Assembly: GCA_014925825.1 (NCBI GenBank)
Contig: JACGCK010000019.1
Coordinates: 248,001-312,000 of the forward strand
Reading direction: 5' to 3'
DNA: 64,000 nt
Source of the DNA: Pholiota molesta
Taxonomy: Eukaryota > Basidiomycota > Agaricomycetes > Agaricales > Strophariaceae
Positions 51,246 through 62,255 of the stretch are shown in pieces. Made by a program: the position numbers and the translations under genes. The first letter of the stretch is position 1. Every line of letters begins with the position of its first letter. The notes below the pieces were generated by a model. The model was not told the DNA's origin, did not search any database, and saw only the letters and a program-made list of their open reading frames with translations.

Positions 51246-54200
51246 CTATGCTGGGACGCAAACTACGACCGGACCAATGTCTCCAGAGTTCTGGTACTGA
51301 ATTTTTTTCATCAGTCGTTTATATTGCATCTTGTCCTTGCGCGGTATCTTCACCCATCTCGCGACAAAATTGTATATTTTTCCTTCGATGCATGCTTGAT
51401 GGAGTTCCATGGGTTGCATGTTTGTCTCTTTGAAGAGCTTAGTGTAAATAGCTTTCAAGACATTGATGTCGTGTTCGGTTTTGCAGTTGAAGAAACCGTA
51501 ATCCACTATCACCGCACTAGGAGGATAGGGAGGGGATTCAGAATCTTTCTCGTCGGAGTCCCGGAGAATGAACAGCTTTAAATTCCATACGGATAAGTTC
51601 ATGGTCGGTTGCATGGCCAAAACGTCCTTGAGAAGAGGATGCGATCGCTGGAGTTGCGGTCCAAATTTTTGGGCGAGCAAGAGGTCGTATAGTTGTGATG
51701 ATGCAAAAGCGGCATACAACCGTTTGAAGCTGTATGACCTCAATAACTGTTGGTAATGCCGGGCTAGATCCATCTCGTCTTCTGTATCCCTGCAAGTGCA
51801 GAATCCGAATGCGATCCATGACTCTGGGAATTTGCGTGTAGGATGCATCCCTGAGAGCAGCAGAGTATGGCTGTCCAAGTGGGGAAATATTCCGCGCAAA
51901 AACATTTAGTCAATTTGCCTCTGCGCAAACCTTTTCTTCACTCCGCGGACATTTATTTATCTGTTGCACTCACTTTTTCGTGTCCGCATTAAAATATTTG
52001 GCTGCGCGCAAACATTTATTAGGTCCGCACATAAATATTTCGCCTCCGCATAAAAACAAATCAGTTTGCGTGAAAACATCTCAGTGCGCGCCAACATTTC
52101 TTCGGTGCGCGCACACATTTTTGAGTGCGCAGATTTTCAGGACCCTTTACCTATTTGGGACTGCCGAAATGCCATGATTATCTAATTGATCATCAAACGG
52201 CTTCACTTGCCGTGAGCCGAGCGGACCAAAGCGGACGTTGAATCACAGTCCAAGGCGCTTAAGTGCCCAACCAAGCGCAATGTGTACAATGTAGTCGATA
52301 AATAGATTAAAAAAGGACTCTGAGCTAGATATATGCATCTACTTCAATCAAGTTGTTCTGAGCATCTTGCAGCAACCATCTTCTGGCTTTGGCATTGCCA
52401 ATGCCTTGACACAAGCTTGGCACAAGCACTTCTCCTTGCATCACTACAACGTATTTTCTCCTAAAAATTTTATAAACAGCAACACCGTCTTATCTGGACA
52501 CTCAACTCAATTAGAATTCTCCATGTTGTTTGCCTTTCCGTCGTCTCAAGCGTCTCGAGCATCAGAGGACTCGGATGATGTCACCAGTGAATTCAACGTC
52601 CGCTCGGCTGACGGCAAGTGAAGCCGTTTGATGATCAATTAGATAATCATGGCATTTCGGCAGTCCCAAATAGGTTAAGGGTCCTAAAAATCTGCGCGTT
52701 GAAAAATGTGTGCGCGCACTAGAGAAATGTTTGCGCGCACTGAAGTATTTTTGTGCGCAATGAAGTGTTTTCATGCGGAGGGGTTTGTTTCTATGCGGAG
52801 GCGAAATATTCTTCTGCGGACCTAATAAATGTTTGCGCGCAGCCAAATATTTTAATGCGGACACGAAAAAGTGAGTGCGATAGAAAAATAAATGTCCGCG
52901 GAGGGAAGAAAAGGTTTGCGCAGAGGCAAATTGACTAAATGTTTTTGCGCGGAATATTTCCCCACTTGGACAGCCATAGCAGAGAGCAGAAGTAATAACA
53001 TTGCACCTTTTCTGCGGGCCATTCGGCAATGATTTTTTCGATTCCTGACATTGAGGTGAACGGAGAACCCCCACTATAGATCCAGCCTGCTTTTAGAAAA
53101 TCTTTTTCCTGTTTGTTGAATGCTTTCATCATCAACCAAGAGAAAATCAACGCAGCATTGCACATCAGTACCTGAGGAAATATGCAAGTTATATAACAGA
53201 AATAAAAAAAAGAAAATGAACCGAACGTACAATCCAGCTATCCGAGATTTCATAGAGGGTCGATGATGTTGACCAAAAATATTTGTTGAGCAGCGTAGCG
53301 GTGATATATGCCAGACCACCTCGAGCTAGCTTTAAAATAATATGTATATCTCCTGCCTTAAAGTGTCGAAATAGGAAACATGTTCATCAGAAAATTGCAT
53401 AAATACGCACATTCGACACTCTCATTTGGACTATAGCCGTTGTCAAAAGGAACACTACGGGGCCAATGCCGCAGCATGCATAGTCGCCAGACCTAGGACT
53501 CGGGCTGATAGTACTTGATCTACATACCTCAATGATGTCCCGTCGACGATCCAATATGTTGCGTTGGGAGCAAGAGTAAGTACCAATGCCGCAGCTAGCA
53601 GGTTCCATCCAAGGGAAATATCCATTGGTTGGATGGCAGATGCAACAATGGTTGCAAGTATCGTATCGTCCAACCATGTTGAAATAGGTCCTGAGCCATA
53701 GAGGGGTATCAAGGTTCGTTTATGGGTGAAAATCACCAGTGAGAGGACCGAAGCGATTATGGTAAATTGGATGGCCTGAAACACGAAGTTAGGCAACATG
53801 GCGTTGGGTGGCCGAGAATCAGAAGGAAGTTTGTTCGACTTTTGTATCTGCATTTGCATTTGCACTGTGAGCAGCTGTGTTATGTCGTCCACCAGTTTCT
53901 CTGTCATTTTCTCCCTTTCACGTTCCAGTTCCTGAGGTTTTCCCCATCCAATACCCACTGATTCTGTAAAAACCACGGAAAATACCCGCCTCGATAGGCA
54001 GGGGGTATATTTTCGATATGTTGTTTGATCTCCGAAATGAGGACACCTTTTGTACGCCAACCATGAACGGATTCTGGGGTAACGCCGCCGTATTTGAATA
54101 ACCCCTGGAAAACTCCGAGGAGGTAGGTCTGATTTTCTGCAGTGAAAGCTCGATGGAAACCGTAATCGATCAATGTTTGCTCATGGGTCGGAAACACGTC

Positions 54201-54377
54201 CTCCAAGCAGGCAAGGGCAAGATAATCTGCCGTTGTTAAGTCCTGCTTCGTATCACACTCGAATTTATGGAACCAATGATCTTTGTGGCATTGTTCGCTG
54301 CAATACCAAGTTTTTGCGCATCCACTGCATTTGATAGTCCCCTGGCCAAAGCCACAGGTACGGCACGGACGGTCCAT
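51246..54377 (-). CDS. MYND-finger protein with an internal membrane-helix segment, interrupted by an inverted-repeat element
   Basis: The MYND finger opens the protein at 54377: CRTCGFGQGTIKCSGCAKTW followed by YCSEQCHKDHWFHKFEC, with all Cys and His ligands present. The family body follows (YGFHRAFTAENQTYLLGVFQ, GGYFPWFLQNQWVLD). Then, where the family normally continues at GWIYSGGSPF, there is about 850 bp encoding a coiled region (REREKMTEKLVDDITQLLTV) and several hydrophobic helices (PNFVFQAIQFTIIASVLSL, LGWNLLAAALVLTLAP, VVFLLTTAIVQ). The family body resumes at 53085 (GWIYSGGSPFTSMSG) and runs to SLL at 52980. There a 1.1 kb foldback element is inserted. The C-terminal half (51246-51873) has PESWIAFGFCTCRD, IVDYGFFNCKTEHD and LHQACIEGKIYNFV. 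Function is unknown; MYND fingers bind proline-rich peptides. Confidence 0.7.
51861..52979. mobile_element. Foldback element with ~380 bp terminal inverted repeats
   Basis: The ends are TATGGCTGTCCAAGTGGGGA in inverted orientation. The arms run from about 51861 to 52238 and from about 52588 to 52979 and match over nearly their full length, with a few small indels (one is 10 bp). A 6-bp GCAGAG duplication flanks the element (51855-51860 and 52980-52985). Removing it with one copy restores the MYND reading frame. Each arm has about ten degenerate copies of a 20-bp unit with core TGCGCGCAAACATTT. The 350-bp centre has an AT-rich box and a short Ser-rich frame of 84 codons (52367-52621). The TIR length resembles Mutator-type or foldback MITEs, but the 6-bp duplication does not fit a standard class. 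Confidence 0.85.
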
Positions 54378-55110
54378 GGTAGGTTACTGATGTCAGAGAG
54401 TATTATTTTATTGCGGAGAGGATGCAATCGGAAATCAGGAGGAATTCGATGGTTTGATTGATATAACAGCTTTCTCACCTCCTTGTCCAAAATTGAGAAC
54501 GACTTGAAACAGTTGAGCAAGTGCTGCTTGCTAATAAGAGCCTGAGGTGGTTTTGGGATGTGCATGCACAGGGAAGAAAGAGGTTCGAAGCCCGTCGTAG
54601 CGCCGCGGCCAAGCTGCCCATCTTTTCACACGTGGTTTTCGGACAGATGCCGAGCGCCTAAATCTATCGTCATCGATTATCACTCACTGGTTCGATATAA
54701 ATTTTGGAGAACTTTGGGCGATACTGGCAGGGAACTGATAGCGAAGTACCCAGAGCTCAAGCATGGCTTCGCGCAATCTAGGCAAAAAAAAAAAAAGAAT
54801 CGAAGATAATTATTGAAAGAAGACTTCTGAGATTCTAACAGAGATAGACAGAGAACTTCAGAGACTGGAATATGTATCACTTTGCAATAAATAATACGCT
54901 GCAGGAATGATATAACTTATAAAAGCTACGGGAATCAAAAATTGCCATTTGATCTGCCAAAAGAGCTGAAATTGTGTTGATAGGCCTTGCCTGGCCTTGC
55001 ACATGATATGGTATGCATCAACATCCGAACCCATTTTATTCGTTCAAAAGTGCAATATCGAAATACGTGAACTTATCAAGGGGACTTCATAGATATTCTG
55101 ACAAACATGA
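54378..55110. other. Intergenic region between MYND and HNT1 genes
   Basis: About 730 bp. Sequence at 54560-54780 could encode a short fragment (RKFWRTLGDTGRELIA-like, on the plus strand) but no known protein. An A13 run lies at 54784-54796. No complete gene is seen. Confidence 0.35.
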
Positions 55111-55815
55111 CTACAACGCAGCGGGTGCAGATAGTTTAGCTTTCAACTCCTCGAATGTCTTTTGCAGCTCTTCCTTTGGCATCGCCTTCGCTGGCCAACC
55201 GACAATAAGACCCTCGTCGGGGTGCTCAACTGGTTTGGGTATAACATGGAAATGTACATGAGGAACTTCCTGTGAATTTCATCATTTTCAGTTGAGTATG
55301 CGCTAACAAAATCAAGCCCAGCTGACCTGATGTGCAAGACGGCCGTTATTCTGTAGAACGTTGTAGTTTGCGGATCCTTGGGCCAGGGCGATCTTTTTGG
55401 CGATGGGTAGAACGTCATGGAGATACTCATCCGGCAATTCGTGCATCTTCTCTGCGTGATCTAGGAGATGTATTATGAGGCTCACGAATGACAATAGCGC
55501 GTAGAAACCGAACATACACTTGGGGATTATCAATGCATGTCCTTTGGAGAGCGGACCAATGTCAAGGAATGCCAAACTGGAAATCACTATAAGCGTTGAA
55601 TGAAATCAGAAATTCAAAGAGGCGAACGAAGAGTCGGTTTCTAAGAGCTTTAAGCATGGAATATCGCCTAGAACCTAGTGAGCGGAGGATGAGGTCACTG
55701 GCAGTATTTGAAACATACCTTTGATGATCTTGCAGAAGAGGCAGGACGCAAGAGACCTGGAAACTGTTGATTACGTTGAATATGAGTCAAAGCATGCAAA
55801 ATACTTTGTGGCCAT
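55111..55815 (-). CDS. HNT1: HIT-domain nucleotide hydrolase (Hnt1/HINT)
   Basis: An adenosine 5'-phosphoramidase of the histidine-triad family, about 144 residues. The start MATK lies at 55815. A first intron of about 45 bp precedes SLASCLFCKIIK (about 55729-55760), with the Zn-type Cys pair of HINT proteins. The next exons read GDIPCLKLLETDSS, LAFLDIGPLSKGHALIIPK and YHAEKMHELPDEYLHDVLP. QGSANYNVLQNNGRLAHQ and finally the triad HVHFHVIPKP follow near 55230-55260. The stop is at 55111-55113. All five introns are GT-AG and the frame is fully consistent, so this gene is intact. It is divergent from the 2OG oxygenase relic, with only 193 bp between the two starts. Confidence 0.93.
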
Positions 55816-56008
55816 GGTTCAGGATGTCAGTCGAATGTCGACGTTGAAGTTCAGGATGGTTTGTTTGGGAATCAACTAGTTCCACAGAGATAGGGGCGTG
55901 CCGTGAGTAACCGGGACCGGCGTCTCCCGGACCGCTTGTTTATTTAGGGCGCCAAAAGTTCAAGTTGGCTTCGACCACGTTCCACAAGTTGTTCAGCACA
56001 AGTTCAGC

Positions 56009-56905
56009 ATGACACTCGTCGATTCTGCAGATGCCGCTGATTTATACTTCAAGAAGGTCCCTGTAATGTAAGCACTATACGACCACTGAATTAAGTGATA
56101 ACCCGCCCACACTCACCACCAGAGATTTGGGCGCTGTCGGAAGCAAGGACCCTGAAGTACGGAAGAGATTAGCAGGCGAAGTGCGAGATGCATGTATGAG
56201 AGTAGGATTCTTCTATGGCTAGTATACATCCCTTCTCTGAAACTCATTATGTTGATAAATTTACCTCCATTCAGTGAAAACCCACGGCATCCCTGATTCG
56301 ACTTCGAACGGGCTCTTCAAATGGCAAAACAAATTTTCGCCCTTCCAACCGACATTCAGATGGAGGTAAATATTCTAACATATTTATGTCTTGCTCTTGA
56401 ATCACTCATGAGTTTTATTTTAGTTTAGTTGAAAACAAAAGGTCGCTTAGTTTCAAAGGATACTCACCGTTGTTGAGCGGGAATATTGACAATTCTTACG
56501 GTGCAGGAGATTTCCAAGAAGGATTCCAGATTGTCCAACAGGAAATAATGACATGAATACCGGCGTGAACGGTGTCATGGCAGGCGCTAATGTCTGGCCA
56601 CAAGAGGCTGATGTCCCCAGTTCCGTGAAACTGTCCTTCAGTATTAGTGCGTGCCTTCCTCCGTCTAAGGCGAGTTCAAAATTTATATTATTATCCACAA
56701 GCTACGCTGCCGTTAATCTTGGAAGGGCGCTCTCCCCTATCTTTGCTTTGGCCTTGAACCTTCCGGAAGATTTAAATCGTGCAGCCGATGGAGAGCTGTG
56801 TATCTCCTGATCGCCCTCCCAGTACGAAGTGACAACAGCTGGAGAATATGTGAAAGGGCGCTTGCAGACCACTTTCAGCATTATTGATGCAGGGTGCAGC
56901 ACCGC
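56009..56905 (+). pseudogene. 2-oxoglutarate/Fe(II) oxygenase relic lacking the catalytic core
   Basis: The start MTLVDSADAADLYFKKVPVI and the exon DLGAVGSKDPEVRKRLAGEV (with VGFFY) are the N-terminal DIOX_N domain of the isopenicillin-N-synthase-like family. Then come VKTHGIPDS, GAGDFQEGFQIV, NTGVNGVMAGANVWPQEADV and AVNLGRALSPIFALALNLPED. At about 56775 the sequence jumps to NRAADGE and then to a C-terminal piece (PSQYEVTTAGEYVKGRL, about 56815-56865). The block that normally lies between, with the HxD...H iron ligands and the RxS motif, is missing. The intron at about 56219 has a GC donor. Several one-base losses also occur. Loss of the iron site makes it non-catalytic. Confidence 0.8.
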
Positions 56906-57055
56906 ATAGCGCGGAACATGTAATACTAATACCAGAGGACAATATCCGTATGTAAATGCTTCAGTAAAGACCGTGTAAAGTACAGATACTGTAAATGCAA
57001 TGATACATTATTTTTTCCTACTGTCCAATGCTCGTCAATCGTTCGTGGATATGCA

Positions 57056-59153
57056 TTACCGAATCTTGTACATCTGCACGAAAGTTTCACTGGGCGCTGA
57101 TCCTCGTCGATCTTCACCGAGTAATGAATTTCGGCGTCCAACTCTCGCGAGTTGGTTCGCTCTTGCGGCATTTGAAGGTTCCAGTGACAATGGATCCTGA
57201 TATATTTTAGCCAAATGATATATGAAAAGATAACCGCGTCAGAGGACAAACCTTCAGACACAGTAATCGGCTCGCGCAACATGAAGATCGTCTGCTTCCA
57301 GTGCGTGGGCGTGCTCTGCGGGCCAGTACTGAAGCTCGTATCATCGCTTTGTCGCGCCCCATGCTTTGTCGTCGATGCAGCGCAGACTTTCCGCCCACAG
57401 GCCAGAGTTCCGCGAGGACCGCCTCGCCCTCTTTCACGATTTTGACCTCCGTCGACGGAGGTACCGGGCCGCCATGTTGCGTGAAGAACGTGTCGAAGTA
57501 GAGGACGAAGGCAGAGACCTTCGTGCGGCGTTCCGTAGTCGATACTAGGGTGAATGGTGTCGAGAAATCAAGTTCCTTGATGGTGATTTCACCAAGGAGG
57601 AGTCCTTGTAGACGGTTTAGTATCTGGCATCACTGTTAGAGGGCGTGGATTACTTTGACTGGATATGGCTTGCTGAGCAGTGCTTCAGGCCCAACTACAT
57701 CGACAATTGCTTCATCGTATAGTTCAGTCGCCATGACAGATAGATCAAAGCCTGTGTAGAGTAGATGTTTATCAGATACTTGGGACGATGCCATGTGTTT
57801 ATTTTCGTACCGTAAACGTCTTCCCAGAAACCAATCGATCTTTGTAGATCTCCGTTCCATCACAGAGGCCGAACATCATCTTGCATTGGCTAGGGGCCAT
57901 TACACCACCAGGTTTTAAAAATCTATCCCTCGCATGCAGCACGGAATCCAACATAGATTCATATAGAAGTGCATATCCCATCCACTCTGAGATAATGATG
58001 TCGACCTTGTCGATATCTGCGGGCAGTGTGATGTTTTCGATCTTGCCCCTCACGACAGTGATAACGTCCTCAAAGCCATTGGCCTTGACGATCTTTTCGG
58101 CCTTCTCAGCGATGTTGCTGGCATCAACAGCGATAACCCGTTTGGCTCCTGCTCTGGCTGCAAACAGAGATAAGATGCCTGTTCCGCAACCAACGTCGAG
58201 TACAATGGCATTTCGGAAGAGAGTCGGATTGGTGAGAATGAAGTGGGCATATGTCGAGGTTCTAACTTTATCCTGGATCATGACGGCGTGGATGTCTGAT
58301 TGGAGAGTATATCAGTTATTTGAACCAAGGCTCTACCTGTAGTGGCATCACATACCATTTGCACCGTAGCTTTCAAGTAGTGGGTATCATCGTCTCGAGT
58401 GGTAGGTTGGTTTTGAGCGGTTCATCAATAGTTTCAACTTCTTTTGTAAGATTCAATTTTTCTGCAATCAGAGCACGTAATCCCCCAGGCTTTGTTGGGC
58501 TAGAGCGAGCTTCCTCTCGAGCGCCTTTATTTTACGGCTTGGATCTGCATCATTGGTATCTTCATCTTCAGAATCCGACCAGTCCGCAGATGAGGATTCT
58601 ACGATACGAGAAAATCAGCTGGTATCCAAGGAGATGAATGAAACAAATACACATACGGAGGAGTGGATCATTTTCAACGACTGGAACCAGGTATTCATCC
58701 GAGGTAAAGAAAGGTTCCGTTCCTTGCAATTAGCGACATCTGCTCGAGTTGGATGCTACTCGATCGGTTAAAAAGTATTAGGGATTATATTGAACAACAC
58801 ACATTTTTACGAATGTAGTTGATTAGACGGACGCGTCCATGAAAATCAAGAGCTGTGTCGTAAAATCAGCAGAGAAATGCTGGATAAACTACATCCATGT
58901 GAGCTCACAAAGGGCTGTGCAGATATCCTCGAGGCTGAATTGATGTGTCTCTTTATCGTATGCCAAAGCTGCCTCTGCGGATGGGAAACCTTGTCCTCAA
59001 AGAGAGATTTGCACTGCTGTTGGGCGTTGGAATCGGATCCCAGTCATCCCAGGTCTGATCGTTATCATCGTCGCTCTCCGATGAGGATGAATGGCTCTCT
59101 GAATCGCTGGTCGGATCCGAGACGGACGCGGGGGGTGGGAGGCGGATGGACAT
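57056..59153 (-). CDS. PRMT3: Protein arginine N-methyltransferase 3
   Basis: A type I arginine methyltransferase that modifies ribosomal protein S2 in animals and fungi. ATG is at 59153 (MSIRLPPPASVSDPTSDSES). An acidic Ser-rich segment leads to WDDW and a zinc-finger region with CKSLFEDKVSH. DFHGRVRLINYIRK is near 58830, followed by a linker helix (RKIKALERKLALAQQ) at about 58500. The methyltransferase core has SYGANGMI..., MIQDKVRTSTYAHFI and AdoMet motif I VLDVGCGTGILSLFAARAGA. The double-E loop is SEWMGYALLYESML (about 57960-58000). VYGFDLSVMATELYDEAIVD follows, then the THW loop PTHWKQ (about 57290-57310). The C-terminus ends FVQMYKIR with the stop at 57056-57058. One base is missing near 57095. 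It converges on the 2OG relic. Confidence 0.92.
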
Positions 59154-60083
59154 GGCGCTGAGTGAAGAGTGCGCGCTTGAGCAGTGCAGGGCACAAATTA
59201 TGAAACCCCATCAGGAAGCTTCCCGAATTGGACGATAATATGATCGGAGGTTCCTCGTCTCTTGTCCTAAAATATCCTATTTCTTTCCGTCATCTTATCA
59301 TCCCCAGTTTCTCTTTACCACAGGGCTAGGGCACTCTATAAACCTTCTGATACTTCTGATACTGGGATTAGGGCTGTATCGCTGTACCACATGGCGAGCC
59401 TCGCAAGACGGCTAAACGGCTAGACGGCTACAAGGCGCTAGTGGGCAGTCGCTGCGCACAGCGTATGACATCTGCGTATATCCAGCGCAGCGCAATTCGC
59501 AAAATTGGCAGGCTATGACTCTTGCGCTTGGCATGCAAACCTTATTCTCCTCACTTGCACTCTACTGAAAGAACGGATCTGCACATACACTCGCCGCGGA
59601 ACCCAAAATAAAACGGAATGTACTCAACGTCATCAACAATGATTCCTATCACTCAGTGCCCAAAACATTGTGTACCTACCAATGTAATTGTCCTTTGGCA
59701 GTGCGCCTTTGAATGTCTCAGTCTGACAAAGCAACCGCGTACACCTCCGACTCTCTGGGGGAATGGCGGTTGCGCAGTATTTGACTTGTTTAACGATGAC
59801 TCGACTCGATGTTAACCACGCGGACGACTTTATCCCTATGATCATGAAGGCGCATCTTGGTCTATCTATGTCTGCACACCAAAGACTACCTTTACGCTAT
59901 ACGGACCGACTTAGGTCATGCCTTTCAGATCCCCGATTGTGGCATTCCATGGTCAAGGCCCAGTGGCATGATAAAAGTTATAAAAGATGCGCCGAATTAT
60001 GTGGCAAAGGCAATTCAAAGTCTCCCTTCAACCTTGTCCAAATCTCTCTCTCTAAAGCTTACTTTTGACGCTACTCGTTCACC
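59154..60083. promoter_or_regulatory. Divergent intergenic region between PRMT3 and the small-protein gene
   Basis: About 930 bp with the promoters of two divergent genes. A run of GGCTAAACGGCTAGACGGCTA repeats lies near 59410-59430. The TATA box of the right-hand gene is listed separately. No coding sequence is recognised. Confidence 0.45.
59979..59986 (+). promoter_or_regulatory. TATA box of the 60.1 kb gene
   Basis: TATAAAAG lies about 100 bp upstream of ATG 60084. A CT-rich stretch (CAAATCTCTCTCTC, about 60040) follows between them. Strong TATA plus CT tract suggests high or inducible expression. Confidence 0.6.
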
Positions 60084-60552
60084 ATGTCAGACAAAGCCGC
60101 TGATTCTAACACCTCTACCGTGTCCTTCCAATCGACCACCACCGTGAGCTCGACGTCGCCCTTGAGCTCGCGTCCAGCCCGCCCACAAAAAGACTACGCC
60201 GCCGCCTTGGGCGCGTTGCAATCCCGCTATGGCACTGGCGGGGCGTTGCCTTCTCCCAAAGGCGAACCGTCAAAGAAATTACCAGAGTCCCCTTTGGCTT
60301 CGCCTGCGGCCTCCCCAGCGCCGTCTGTAGGCGGGTCGACCCCCAACGACTCGCAGGCGACGCTCGCGGATTCGTCCACGGGTTCGGAGGGGTCCACCAG
60401 TACCTCTACGAGTGGGGACCAAAGCCGCAAGGTGAAAAAGTCCAAATCTAAATCTATTCTCAAATCTCTCTTCAAAGGTTTGCATCTCACATCGCGGCGC
60501 GCTGTTATTCTTGCTTAGCTTCTCAACCTCAGGCAAGGCCAAAGAGCAGTGA
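60084..60552 (+). CDS. Small Ser/Thr-rich, Lys-tailed protein of unknown function
   Basis: ATG at 60084 gives MSDKAADSNTSTVSFQSTTT, then PARPQKDYAAALGALQSRYG. A long Ser/Pro/Thr-rich disordered stretch and a basic segment (KVKKSKSKSILKSLFK) follow. A 56-bp intron (60478-60533) with GT-AG borders leads to a five-residue last exon (KAKEQ), so the protein is about 137 residues. The KDYxAALGALQSRYG motif near residue 35 is recognisable among small proteins of mushroom fungi. No enzymatic domain, signal peptide or membrane helix is present. The frame is intact. Downstream (60758-60938) two copies of a 60-bp sequence lie in the 3' flank. Confidence 0.7.
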
Positions 60553-62255
60553 AACAGATAAACAAATTTATTCACGGTACCCGATCGTGGTGTGTATCTG
60601 ACAGATTTATCCTTTGGAACTCTGAATTTACCCTCTGCCCAGTTGTGTGATATTTTGACCCAATCGTTCCTATTTTTCACCAATGGCTGGATGTTGTAAC
60701 AGTGTCATCCATGATCTAGATTCAGGCTGCTTCTCTATTTCTATCTATTTCTCTTTTATTGCGCCCTCTACACTGGCGCTATTCTCTGTATGCTTAGCTC
60801 TCGACGATATTTATTTATTTTCTAGAATTATATTTGGGCCGCCTCTCTATTGATTTTGTTTTCATGTTTGTATTGCGCTCTTTACATTGGCGCTATTCTC
60901 TGTCTGCTTAGCTCTCGAATATATCTATTTATTTATTGATTCCTCGTGAAAGACTGGTCAAATTTGAGCTTAGAGATAACCCGGAATGATATTTTTATTC
61001 AGTAGATGCGTTCAATAGCTCATCGCAGAATTCAGGCAGGACTTTCGACCCGAGGTGAATGATATTTTCTAATTATAACGAGGCTGCGCCAAACTACATT
61101 GAGGAAGTGGACGTATTGAATGATGTAAAAAACATTTTGAGCTTCCTCCACAAACCTCGGAACTGTGCCAATGCCTCGAGGCGTAGGTCGTATCTTCAGA
61201 CCGACAAGTAGTGGATAAGTAGAAATGTGACCTTGTGGATGCAGCGGCGGCGCAGTAAGTTTTACACGTTGCGAAATGAGAATGCTACCGAGCCGCAGCC
61301 TTACATACATGGTACTTGCACCCAAATTAGGTATCTGGACGCCTGACATTCGAGTTTTGCACCAAAATTCACTTCTCTAACGATACATAGTTGATTTTGT
61401 ATCTGTACTGAGTCCTGACTGAGCATTAAACGGTCATAGAAGCATTATCTTTTGTTCATATATTTGACATATTTCCCAGCCATTTACACCCTTTTCTTGC
61501 CTCTGACTCGTCAGCGATCGAGATAACGCTTTGAATAGTGGCCAGAATGGCTTAGAAAACAACGAGAAGAATTATCCAGACAGAGCGTTGTGCTCGCGAA
61601 CGATTTGAATCTCCTCCGAGTCAGTTTCTTGTGCCACAAATAGCTGGATATGGCAAAATCTATTAATAGACATTAAAATATGCACCCCACACCGCCTACA
61701 CAGATCCGATGACCATCTTCACTTATTGTGGGCGGCTATGAGTCATATGTATACTAAATGACTCGAAATGCGAGGTATTTTGGATTTTGCCTGATGAACA
61801 TCGAATGTTTGAAGATCCTTGGTCTATGTATAGCGTCTGCCTCGTGGAATAGGCGAAGACAAGTACACTGAGCATTGTATGTGGAATCGATGGCAACTGA
61901 ACCTAGAAAACGACCGATCTCGTTGTGAAGAAGTGTTTCTCGACTTTTTCGTTGGTGTTTGAGCTTTCGAGGCACATACTTACATCATTCGCGCGTGGCG
62001 GCAATTATTGGATAGGCACCAGATTTCGAGGCCGTGGCAGTGCTTCTCGACATAGATACTCGGATGCAACGTGGAATGGGCCCCTCCCAGCAAATAATCG
62101 TAAATAAATCGCACGTGGGAATGCTATTGAAGAGGTGTTCTGCACGATATCATGAAAGATGGTTCAGCAGTCTTTCAATTTTCCAATTATGGAGCAAAGC
62201 AGAAAGAATAAATAATACAGATTGGTGTTTGATCAGCCAGCGTACCCTCAAGTTA
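60553..62255. other. Intergenic region with a spaced direct repeat
   Basis: About 1.7 kb. The first 400 bp holds a pair of direct repeats (60758-60819 and 60872-60938). The rest is AT-rich and without a recognised gene. A minus-strand frame at 61032-61349 has ordinary composition but no match I know. Confidence 0.45.
60758..60938 (+). repeat. Spaced direct repeat, ~62 bp, two copies
   Basis: Both copies start ATTGCGC and contain GGCGCTATTCTCTGT and GCTTAGCTCTCGA. They end in an ATTTATTTATT tail. They are at 60758-60819 and 60872-60938, 114 bp apart, in the 3' flank of the small-protein gene. Confidence 0.8.

Noticed and set aside
52367..52621. Short frame in the centre of the foldback element as a transposase
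   Set aside because: Only 84 codons, Ser-rich, with no catalytic motif. It may be chance.
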